Assembly: GCF_000001735.4 (NCBI RefSeq)
Contig: NC_003070.9
Span: 21,685,971 to 21,749,970, forward strand
Length of the DNA: 64,000 nucleotides
Direction of reading: 5' to 3'
Source of the DNA: Arabidopsis thaliana
Lineage: Eukaryota > Streptophyta > Magnoliopsida > Brassicales > Brassicaceae
Part shown: in pieces, positions 53,107 through 62,661 of the stretch
Layout: each line of letters starts with the position of its first letter
How positions within the stretch are numbered: position 1 is the first letter of the stretch
Made by a program: the position numbers and the translations under genes
The notes under the pieces: generated by a model
Seen by the model: only the letters and a program-made list of their open reading frames with translations
What the model was told of the DNA's origin: nothing
The model's database searches: none

Positions 53107-54634
53107 CTAGATTTTAACCCGCGGTATACCGCGGGGATAATATATTTTTTTAAAGTTAATATATAGAAAAATTTGCAACTTGTATCTATCTATAAAATAT
53201 TTTTATTTTATAATTTACAATTGTTATTAAGTAACGTCCTGCCAAATCCGTCCCGCCAACCCGTCACGTAAAAATACTTATTTATTTTATTAATGTTGAT
53301 TTTATTTATGGTATGTTTATGAATTATTGTCTAAATATTTTGTAATTTTGTAGTAATTAACTGATATCAAATATCTTAACGGTTTGATGCTTATAATCGA
53401 ATTGTTATAGTTATGCAAAAAAGCAATATAAAAAATGATAATTTTGTAATTTTTAAATGAGGTTAAATATTTTGGAAGTTTTATTTTAGTAACTAATCGT
53501 GTAGTTAATGTAGAGAGATTTTGGGAAGATAGTTAAATGTCAAATATTTAATTCGAAGATTTACTTTCTAATTATCAAAAACAATTATTAAATGTTAGTG
53601 ACAGACACTGTAAATAAGTCTCAACTTGAGGATTTATTTCACAAAGTGGTTGCAAAAATGTATATGTAGATGTGTAATGGATTCATGAAAATATCTAATA
53701 AAATATTTTTGTTTAAAAGTCTAACAATAATCTTAAACTGTTGAAAGCAAATTACCATAATGAAAAGAAATTAATTTGTATAATTCAAAATCATGTATCA
53801 AATGTATTATTATACATGATGCATATTAGTTCTTTTAATATAATTTTTGGGAAAAATCCAGTAAAAAAAACATTCAAGGTGATAAATTTTTTACTTGCTC
53901 TTAATTTTTGGTGAAGTGGGAGGGTTCATTTATTATTCGACTTTCAAGACAATTGGCAATACATGTATTTGCATTTCACCCAAAAAAGTAATATTTAAGG
54001 TTTTTATATTAAGTAAAACATAGAGTTTTCACAAAAAAAAATAAAACAGAAAATGAAACTTAGTGCATTGATAACTCATAATTAACTAAAGTGTCTGTTT
54101 TAAAGACATCAAAATTTGTAAACATCAAAATTAATATTTTTAATTATTTTCGAGTTTTATTTTAATTATTATAGATATAATTTATCGTTTTCCGTATATT
54201 TATCATATTTTGTATTTAGATAAGTTGGTGGTCCCATTTTTCATTGAAACTTATCTTAAATCATAGACTTTAAAAATTTTAACGTGAAAAATTGATCAAT
54301 TTATTCAATTTTCAAGACGATTGGTAATACATGCATTTCCATTTAAAAAAAAAAAACATTCCTGACTATTTTAAGTTTTTTATATAGTAAAACATACTGT
54401 TTTCAAAAAAAAAAAAACAAATTAGTGCATTGAACATTTTTAATCAACTAAAGTGTCTTCTTTAAACACATCATAATTTATAAACATCAAACTCAATATT
54501 TTAAATTATTTTTGAGCGATATATTAACAATAATAGATAATTATTATATATACTTAATATAAATCATCTTATATTCAAAACTAAAACCGAACATATAATA
54601 CACGCATAGCGTGGATAACTTTATAGTTTCTAGA
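53107..54634 (-). mobile_element. Helitron, 3' end clear, 5' end tentative
   Basis: On the minus strand the sequence CCCGCGGTATACCGCGGG (53135-53118, a perfect 18-nt palindrome) is followed by seven bases and CTAG, then host T. That is the classic Helitron 3' terminus: hairpin plus CTRR. A minus-strand TCTAGAAACTATAAAG starting at about 54634 and preceded by A could be the 5' TC end, giving a 1.5-kb non-autonomous element, but this is weak. No Rep/helicase is encoded. A tandem duplication sits inside. Confidence 0.6.
53930..54545. repeat. Two-copy direct repeat, about 365-bp period
   Basis: Blocks TCAAGACAATTGGCAATACA (53944) and TCAAGACGATTGGTAATACA (54312), then GTAAAACATA, TTAGTGCATTGA, AACTAAAGTGTCT and AAACATCAAA, recur in the same order at offsets of 362-368 bp. 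Each is imperfect. Non-coding and AT-rich. Confidence 0.75.
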
Positions 54635-55068
54635 TACCTGAAGGTAAGTTTTTACAAGATAAACACAAGCACCAATGCACACAACAAGCGACTGTGGGAT
54701 AACTTGTTGGGCATTCATCAGCCCATATCCTGCAAACAAATAGCCATCATGACCCCACATGTTCATCAATCTGATTAAGATATACAATCGCTATCAAGAA
54801 GAAAGCCAACGTGAGTGAAGCAGTCATAAGATATATGTCTGTCTCCAGCTTGAGTGAAAATTTCATCCAGTTGAAAAGATAGAAAGATGTCATAAATGGA
54901 TAATGGATACCTTAACTTTGAAGAGATCATATTATAGGCATTCGGCTCTCTGCTGTTTGTGTTGTAGCTCTGATTGCTACCCTTATAATCCATTGACGTG
55001 GGATTGATTATTTGGAGGTAAGAACCATATGATATTTGCAATCTCTTAATTAGAGAAATTTCTAACAA
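54635..55068 (-). pseudogene. Possible gene remnant, unrecognised
   Basis: Two overlapping minus-strand frames cover this stretch (54581-54787 and 54775-55068). The first contains GHDGYLFAGYGLMNAQQ and a hydrophobic VVCIGACVYLV that could be a membrane segment. I cannot assign a family. A third minus-strand frame (59101-59331) starts at the other side of the transposon block; whether they once formed one gene is speculative. Confidence 0.25.
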
Positions 55069-55612
55069 ATAAATTTTAAAAGAGCAATGATGAGGAACTA
55101 AATAAATCCAAATTCGTCACAAAATATTTGTCAACCGCTTTATTCTTAGAGAGGAGAAATAACTTGATGTACCCAAAAGACAAATATAAGAGAATTGCAA
55201 TTACAATCTAACTTTTTGTTTGAAATTACCTCATTTTTGGCATGAATCAGGATACAATAGAAAGGGAGCGGAATTGGAATAAATATATAAATAGCTTTGT
55301 AGTCACATAAACCCTAGTAAAAAGTGGGGGTTAGTCCTATGTAGTCCTAAATGGCTAAACAATAGAGCAGTTTCAGAAGAAAAAAACCCTCTCATATTAT
55401 ATTATGTTAACAAAAATTTATAAAGTCAAAGTTCTTCGATAAGTTATAAAGAAAATTGCTCCCTCAAGCTGCATGATCTCTGTTTAAATATGGGTCTCCT
55501 TTAGTTTATTATACAATCCAAGTAAAAGCCGATCAAATCACTATAGGAATGAAAAAAAAAAGAGAAAAAAAAAGAAGTTAATCTAAGATGCTCGACCTCT
55601 CAACAAAGTATT
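55069..55612. other. Intergenic spacer
   Basis: AT-rich sequence with poly-A tracts. No gene or repeat recognised. Confidence 0.45.
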
Positions 55613-55811
55613 ACCATATTCTGAGATGTTGTGGTGGTAAAAAAGCCCAGCCCGACCTGAACCCAAAATAAACCCGCCCACCAAAAACCCAATTTTAGAA
55701 AACCCAGATGGGTTTTTAATTTAGTGGGTAAAGCCCGAAAAAACTTGATTGTTTCGAGACTACCCGTGGGTACCCAACTTGGTTTCTGTCATTTTCTTAG
55801 AGTTTATTTTA

Positions 55812-58223
55812 AGAGAATATTATACTCTAAGGCACTTTATTGAAAGTATTTGTGCGTTGAGACACTTTCAAAAGAAAGGACACTTTCTCCAAGTGAAATT
55901 CCTTATTTGTCCCTTAACCACATCTCTCTTTCATTTACCCTAATTCCTCTTGTTACGATTATTTTTTTTCTCCATCTCTAATCTGTCTCTTTCTCTCTGC
56001 GTACAATCCATTGAATTCATAGCAATTTCAGAACTACAAAACTACATCTTTTTTCTTTTCCCTTGTTCCCTTGAAGAACGAAATTTCACAATCAATCATT
56101 TGTTTTAAACAAAACTTCTCGCTCAAATTGATTTCATCTCTTCTTTCTTATGGAGACACCAAATCAATAAGCTATCAACGCTAAATCCAGCATCTCGAAT
56201 TGATTTCACTCTTATTTGCTTTTAACAAGGGTCTCAAAGTTAAATCCAGTACAATGCTTTTGACAGTTTCAATTCTGGATTTTTTAAGAATTTTCAGGAA
56301 ACTTAAGTTAGAAATTATTTATTGATTGTGATACCTTAGGTGGCTGCTCAATGTGGTGTTTTAGCATGGTATAGGTGATTTTTTTGCTTTCTTACTCGTT
56401 ATGTTCAATTAGATATCTAGATTGTTACGAAGAAGGTCTATGAAATTAATTGGACTCTTGAATTGAGTTTAGGATATTTATTGCTTCAACTTACATTATA
56501 CTGGATTTAACTTAGTCTCCCACTTGTTGTAGATATCATCCCGAAGATATTGGATGTCTTTACAAAAACACATGATGTTTTTAGCGCATACCGAAGATTA
56601 AAATTGCTCCGATGGTTGGAACTAGTATGTAGATATTAAGTTTTGATCTTTGTTTTGTTTCTTCTCCCTTGTGATAGAGCATGACTTCAAGGCTTTGTTA
56701 AATTGAAATGGTCAAAATTACAATGACATCCACGTGGTCAATACATTGACATAACATACTATGAAAACTCTACCATAGAACTTTGACTATGTGGACAGAT
56801 TTACGTGGACATAGCTTCATGACATTCAACGTTGTGGAGGGCTTTTGCTAATTTTGGTTCATGTTAGTAAAGCTAGTTATTTATTGTAATCATATAGTGA
56901 TCTAGTATTCATGTCTAGGTTAACTGAGCTTTTTTTGCAAAAGCTTTGTAGCGGTTAATCAAGCTTTAATATGTTGGTGTTAACTTGAGTTTCCCTTCAT
57001 ATAACTTGTGTTCATATGTAATTTTACAAATTGGTTTATCCATATGGACGACTATAAATGGTCGGGTGCGTCCAACAACATCCATAAACAATTTTGGATA
57101 TGATTAAGTCAATAGAAAAATGTAAAGGATCCATATAACTCTAACTATATGTTCAACATGAAATGGTCACTTGTGGATGGATACTTGTAAAGCGTTAGAG
57201 TATAAACGCAAAGCATCGGCTGTGAAAGCAAAGATTCCATGATTTTTCAAGTCCAGAGATTTCTCTTCGTTCTTCCTACATCAACCCAAAACACGATGTG
57301 CTAACTCTCTCACCGCCTGAAATGGCAACTAAAGGAAACAAACTTTCTTATTATGTTTTCACTTTCGAATTTTGTTGGCTTCGATGACTATAACAAATTG
57401 AATTTGATCAAGCTCACATATATAACTTGGCCAATAAAAAATTCAATCAAAATTCATTTTTTGTATAACTAACATATATAACTGGCCAAAAATAAGTAAA
57501 TCAGAACTGTACCAGTGATTCAAAAAAAAATCAAAAAAGCTTCATTCAAGAAGAAGATGAAATCAATCAGAACTGGTTTTCGATTTATGGAGTTGTGTCA
57601 CGTCATCACCGCCTCTTTTGTCGTTGTTTTGCACTAAATCTGAAACAAAAGATAGTAAGGGACGAGGGAGTTCAGATCTACAACAGATCTCGTCGTCTTT
57701 AGAAACACAATTTCGCTCATATGAATCAGATATTTACAAAATTCAACAAAATTTATAATTTTGTTCGTAAAATTGAGGAAACAAACCTACACAAAATCAA
57801 AATCTAGAGAGGTTTCTCCGTGATGTAAAGTACAAAAGCTACACAATCTTCACAAACTCCATTGTTGCTCTCACCACACAAACTCTATATCACCACACAT
57901 ACTCAGCAAGGAAAGAGAAAAAAAAAAGTAAAGATAAAGAGATTTGCCTTAAAAAAAAAAGTGATCGATCAGATCTTAATAGAACTTCCATCGCTGAGAA
58001 AAAGAAAATAACTAAATTTTTTATCCAACCACTCACGTACGTCACATATTTGTTTGTTTGTAACCGACAAGAATCTAAATTCAAAAGCTTATTATCTTTT
58101 TTCTTATTAGTCAGGGGTAAAATGGTCTCAATTTCACTAAAAGAATTAGAAAAGTGCCTTTTCCCTCTAAAGTGTGTAAAACGTATAAACTTTCCTTTAA
58201 AGTGCTCTATTATGCAACTCTCC
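55812..58223. mobile_element. Nested Mutator-like non-autonomous element with long TIRs
   Basis: About 110 bp at each end form an imperfect long inverted repeat. The left end AGAGAATATTATACTC and the complement of the right end GGAGAGTTGCATAATA align, and the GCACTTT, ACACTTT and AGTGAAATT words follow in the same order. Flanking 9-bp repeats TTTATTTTA (55803-55811) and CTTATTTTA (58224-58232) match 8 of 9, the Mutator signature. The 2.4-kb interior has no transposase frame and may contain captured or filler DNA. Confidence 0.65.
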
Positions 58224-58351
58224 CTTATTTTAACTGCTAATATACTATTATATGTATGTTGTATCTATAATTTGCTTATAAATATATTTTAAATTGTATT
58301 TATTTCCTGTATTACATATAAATTTGATGGGAAAAATGTCAAATCCTTTTC

Positions 58352-58920
58352 TTGGCCGGAAATATTGAATATTGTTTTTGGCGGGAAAATGTTAAATTGC
58401 GTTTTTGGTGGAAAAATGTTGAATATCATTTTTGGCGGGAAATTTCTAAATTGCGTTTTTGACAGAAAAATGTCAACTCCTTTTTGGCGGGAAAATGTTC
58501 AATGTCGTTTTTGGCGGAAAATGTTGAATCGCGTTTTTTGGCGAAAAAATGTTGAATTGCGTTTTGGCGAGAAAATATTGAATGTCGTTTTTGGCGAGAA
58601 AATGTTGAATTGCGTTTTGGCGGAAAAATATTGAATGTCGTTTTTGGCTGGAAAATGTTGAATTGCTTTTTGGCGGGAAAATATTGAATGTCGTTTTTGG
58701 CGGGAAAATGTTGAATTGCGTTTTGGCGGGAAAATGTTGATTGTCGTTTTTGGCGAGAAAATGTTGAATTGCGTTTTGGCGGGAAAATAATGAATGTTGT
58801 TTTTGGCGGGAAAATGTTGAATTGCGTTTTGGCGGGAAAATATTGAATGTCGTTTTTGGCGGGAAAATGTTAAATCGCGGTTTTGGCGGAAAAATGTAGA
58901 AAAAAAAATTGACGCGAAAA
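58352..58920. repeat. Minisatellite of about 25-bp units with E2F-type sites
   Basis: More than twenty head-to-tail units of about 24-26 bp, each built on TTTTGGCGGGAAAATGTTGA with ATTGCG or ATGTCG spacers. I count ten exact copies of TTGGCGGGAA, which fits the E2F consensus TTSSCGSSAA, plus a similar number of one-base variants. Frames on either strand (58365-58634, 58473-58931) are translations of the repeat and not proteins. Confidence 0.85.
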
Positions 58921-59133
58921 TGTTGATACACTTGAAAAATGACTTAAAAAAAACCGTGGGTACCCATAACCCAATGAAATAAACCCATATGGGTTTTATT
59001 TATTTGGGTACCCAGCCCATTTTAAACCTGTGTTTTTTTTTCAAAAAAAGTAGATTTATAGACTTAAAATTTTATGTGGGTTTTGGGTACCCAGTGGGTT
59101 CTAACCCACCATTAACATCTCTAAGTCCATATT

Positions 59134-60389
59134 CGACTCTTCTTCCAACGAATAGATAACGGATAAACTCTTCTTCCCACCATCAATGCCCTTCAGCATT
59201 ATGGAATAGTTATGGCCTAATGGGAAAGAAACTGAATAAATACGAATCATCATCATATACGTTTGCAATTGAGATGAAACAAAATAAAATACAAATCTAA
59301 GAAGATTTAACCACTTTGATTTCCAGGACATGGAAAAGGGAAATTAATCAATAGAGTTTGAGAGCAAACCTTTAAAACATCTTGATAGAGATTGAATGAT
59401 AAGAAGCTAGAGTTATGGGGAACTGGAATATAAATACACAAAATAAAGATGAGGAGAAAATATATATATAGCATTCAAAATTAAGGAATCAAGGAGATTA
59501 GAGTTCAGAGGTCAAATATGTATGCAAAATCAAGAGTAATAATTACTATCAGTTATGGTATTAATTAAGGAATCAAAATTGCGTTAGAATTCCTATTGTC
59601 GTTACCTCTTTCAACTCAAAAACACAAAGACGTTACAAATTTGATTTTAAAGAATTGATTGAAAGTGATAATTAAGAAATAATTGAGAGGTGGACAAGTG
59701 TCAAAAGTACATATGATGCCAAATGTCATCGTGTTATGCCAAAAAATTAGCAAAACAAAACGCAGTTTCGTGCTTCGCATGGATGATTTGACACTTTTCG
59801 CCCATGGTAAATCAATTCTGTGTAATCAACTATTGATGAAGCTCCGTCGTTTCATTTTTATACTTGACTAGCAAGTAAAACTGATGTGAGCTTGTATGTT
59901 GTCTCTTCGGTAAGTCAAATTGCGTTGGATTTAATCTATTGTTTTTGGTTTAATAATCTCCACTGCTTTCAGGTCATGTTGATGATCATAAACAATGCTT
60001 AACCGTTGAAATAAAGGTGTTCATGACCATTATCTTGTCCTTTCTTTCTTTTTGGCTTGCCATTTATTGCTTTTTGGCAGATATATTTTCTTTGGTGAAA
60101 TAGCCCAAAATGTGGATTTCTTCCTTCTTCAAGTTTCATAGCGGAGAAAATTAGAAAAACAAGCCTTACTATGCCAATAATTATAGTAGCCGACGACTCA
60201 TTGAAATGTCTTTCATTATATAGTCGTCGGGGACCACTAGCCATTACTTTCTGTGAAATGTATCAAGAGACAAGTTGGAAGAAGAAGACGAGACGAATCA
60301 AGATAATTCAAAGTAAGGCTGCTATTAAGATAGAAAATGGGTGGATTTTAAAGTAGTTGTGGTTTAAAATAAGTCCATCACATGGAGAG
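59134..60389. other. Interval before the probable RPP7 leader
   Basis: The minus-strand frame 59101-59331, plus-strand 59683-59871 and the overlapping pair at 59999-60356 have no recognised domains. Part of this should be promoter of the gene starting near 60400. No other feature supported. Confidence 0.45.
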
Positions 60390-60529
60390 TTTTCAAAAGT
60401 CTGAAGCAGAGAGACATACTTACATATGTGTGATTCTTCCCTAAGAGGAATTCTCAAAAATCAAAGCATCTCTCCTCTTCTTCCTAAACGTCGACGAGTG
60501 GAGTCCTTGGCGCGATCAAGATTCAAAAG
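60390..60529 (+). promoter_or_regulatory. RPP7: Probable non-coding first exon (leader) of RPP7
   Basis: The stretch 60474-60529 (CTTCTTCCTAAACGTCGACG, then CCTTGGCGCGATCAAGA, then AAAG/GTTAGT) is similar to the leader exons of the three receptors at 8412, 13583 and 18819 (CTTCCTAAAGGCGACAACG, CTTGGCGCC, TCAAGAG/GTAAGT). It ends in a splice donor at 60530 on the plus strand. From memory, the next receptor locus is RPP7 (At1g58602), in this orientation and with a Copia element in its first intron. The sequence that follows fits exactly. The transcription start is unknown. The coding exons lie beyond 64000. Confidence 0.65.
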
Positions 60530-60812
60530 GTTAGTCATTTTTATTATTTTTTATTTATTTATTTTTATTTATTAATTTTATTCTTAGCAAATGTTTTTGT
60601 TTCCTATGAAGAATATTTAAATTTATCTCTTAAACTATTGAGTATTGACTATAAAAACTTTTCAATATATTTCTAAAATCTTGTAAAATGAACAGCATTC
60701 CTAATAAGAGTATTATAATTGAAAATGAACAGCAACTAGAGGCATTTTCGAAACGAGGTAACGTAAAAAGAGTATTTCTAATATATTAACATAAGTAGGT
60801 CTTTAACATGCT

Positions 60813-61357
60813 TAGGGATAGCCGTTCAAGTTCGGATTGGGTATTTCAGATTTTTGGGTTTTTGGATTTAGAAGTATATAACATGTTCGGGTATTTGTAA
60901 ATTTTGGATTTTGATCGGGCTTGGGTTGGAATTTAAGGGTTCAGATTCGGATTATCCGAAGTTCCCAAAAATCAATTTTTTTACAACAAAATCTATTCAA
61001 ACTACTCGAAAATACACATAAATATCTGAAATTCTTGAACATTTTTTATTCAAAATACTCAAAAGTAGATTAAATACCAAAAATATTTTAAATATCTTAA
61101 AATCCGTATACTGGATTTGATTATTAGATTACTACAAATATAAATAATAATTATACATTATTACAATATATTTAAATTGTGGATATGTTCAATACCTGTT
61201 CGGATACCGGTTTGGATCCGCTTTGAATTCGAATTTTTGGGTTTAGAAATATTGAACCAGTTCGGGTAATTTGAAATTTTGGATTCGTATTTGGATCGGT
61301 TTTTTTGGACCGGATTCGGATTGGATGCTCGGATTCGGATATTATGCCTAAGTCCTA
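60813..61357. mobile_element. hAT-like non-autonomous element 3
   Basis: A 545-bp block rich in TTCGGAT/TCGGGTA motifs starts TAGGGATAGCCG and ends GCCTAAGTCCTA. It is flanked by perfect 8-bp direct repeats AACATGCT (60805-60812 and 61358-61365). Perfect duplication suggests a younger insertion than elements 1 and 2. No coding capacity. Confidence 0.75.
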
Positions 61358-61421
61358 AACATGCTCCTTTATGTTATCTCTCTCGAAAACAAAAGAGACA
61401 ACCCTAACATACTAAGATCTG

Positions 61422-61461
61422 CCTCTCCAGTTCACGACCCTCCTTGCCGTGACTGGAGAGG
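61422..61461. other. Strong inverted repeat / hairpin
   Basis: CCTCTCCAGTTCACG (61422-61436) is complementary, with one unpaired base, to CGTGACTGGAGAGG (61448-61461) around a loop of about 11 nt. It is seen directly. Its role is unknown; it could be the terminus of a decayed element. Confidence 0.55.
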
Positions 61462-62200
61462 ACTCCCCTCTATTTTTCTCTCGCCGATCTACTTTCTAGT
61501 CAGGACCTCTGTGCAAGATTTCGAAGAAAAAAAACATCATCAATCACAAATCCTCTGCTTAAGCATTCCTCGCTGGTGGTGGTGGCGAGAATTCTCTTCG
61601 AAGAGGTTCCTTTCCCGACGCTCTAAGCTTCATCCTCTTTGAGGCGGTACACTACTTGAGGGCGGTTGTCCTAGCCCTCTCTGAATCCTACGTGGATCTC
61701 ATTCTTTGGATTCACAGTTGGGTGGTGGTTGTTCTTCTAAAAAGAACTGCAGTGTGGTGAGGTCGTATGACTCTAGACGGTTAGTAACGGTGGTGGAGCT
61801 CCTTCTGTTGATCATGCGGTTATTTCCCTGAAAAGAAGAAGTTGCTCCGAGGACGGCAACACGGTCTCTCAAAGGAGCGTTCTGTCAAAATTTTGGGTGA
61901 GGCAAGACAAGATCCCTTCGTATTGGTCACGACAGAGACGCCATTTTGATGGTGTGAGTTTGTTGGTTCCTGTTAAGTTTTTCGGCGTGGGAAGGTTGGA
62001 GTCTAATAGTGTGATTAGCTTCTCCGTTAGTGTTATGGCAAAGGTTTTCTCAGGGTGGTGTGTTTCTACGTTTTCAGCAGTCACTCGGTTCTCTCTAAGT
62101 AGGGAGTCGGCGGATCTAAGCCCAAATCCCACAAGTGCGCACGCCAGATATAACCAGTGTTTGTAGGCAGCGTTAGGAGTGACGATCGCGTTAACGATGA

Positions 62201-62515
62201 CCGTTTCAGCAGGTAGAGGTGTCTATCAACACAATACAGGTAAGAGCAGAGGCTTTCTCTGGCAAACGACAATACGTTGTCGTTTCGGCTAATGGAGCAA
62301 AGAGGAAAATGAAACAGATGGGCCTCGCACAAACCAAGCCCAAGAAGCAGAGGCAACGGTCATCTGTTTCAAGTAAACAGAGTCTAGAATCTTCCTCAAG
62401 TAATGACAAAAGTGGAGCTGGCAATAAGGAGACAACGACCTCTTGTACGGCAAAGCAGTTCAACGTAAAGCTCGAGAATCGTTTCTCAACCCTTGATTCA
62501 GAAGACTCAACTTGA
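62201..62515 (+). pseudogene. ORF fragment cut by the Copia insertion
   Basis: An open frame from 62201 containing KRQYVVVSANGAKRKMKQMG and a Ser/Lys-rich tail. It ends at a TGA whose first base is the first base of the LTR (62513). The stop is therefore created by the inserted element, so the original frame was longer. The surrounding 61380-62512 is GC-richer than its neighbours. The family is uncertain; the tail resembles the end of plant LINE-type ORF1 proteins, but weakly. Confidence 0.35.
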
Positions 62516-62647
62516 TGTATGACATCTGTCCAATGTCTCTAGGGTTTTAGCTAAGTCTCCACCTTTGTATTTAAGTATTCTCAAACTCAAGTTGTAAGCT
62601 TTAAGCAAACTATCAATGAAAACCTAAAAAGATTGATTTTGTCTTCA
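62513..62647 (+). repeat. 5' LTR of Copia element (probable COPIA-R7)
   Basis: Starts TGATGTATGACATC and ends TTTTGTCTTCA, immediately before a tRNA primer-binding site. It contains a TATA-like TATTTAAG (62568-62575) and AATGAA (62615-62620), a plausible poly(A) near-upstream element, then A-rich text. The predicted target duplication upstream is CAACT (62508-62512). The 135-bp length is by boundary inspection; the 3' LTR needed to confirm it is outside the window. Confidence 0.75.
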
Positions 62648-62660
62648 TGGTATCAGAGCT
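62648..62660 (+). other. Primer-binding site
   Basis: TGGTATCAGAGCT directly follows the LTR. TGGTATCAGAGC is complementary to the 3' end of initiator tRNA-Met and is the standard primer site of plant Copia elements. Its perfect state supports a fairly intact element. Confidence 0.9.
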
Positions 62661-62661
62661 C

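Larger units (their letters stand above)
55621..59125. mobile_element. hAT-like element interrupted by a Mutator-like element
   Basis: The outer arms are rich in CCCA/TGGG-type motifs (GTGGGTACCCA in both arms). The 5' end CTGAGATGTTGTGGTGG and the complement of the 3' end CTTAGAGATGTTAATGGTGG form a degenerate terminal inverted repeat. Flanks ACCATATT (55613-55620) and TCCATATT (59126-59133) match 7 of 8. The core is occupied by the Mutator-like element at 55812-58223 and the minisatellite at 58352-58920. No transposase frame remains. Confidence 0.5.

Noticed and set aside
58352..58920. CRISPR-like regular repeat array
   Set aside because: Units are contiguous and degenerate without unique spacers, and the genome is a plant nucleus.
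58365..58931. 89-aa plus-strand and 152-aa minus-strand open frames
   Set aside because: Both are translations of the GGCGGGAAA minisatellite and have its periodicity; no protein evidence.
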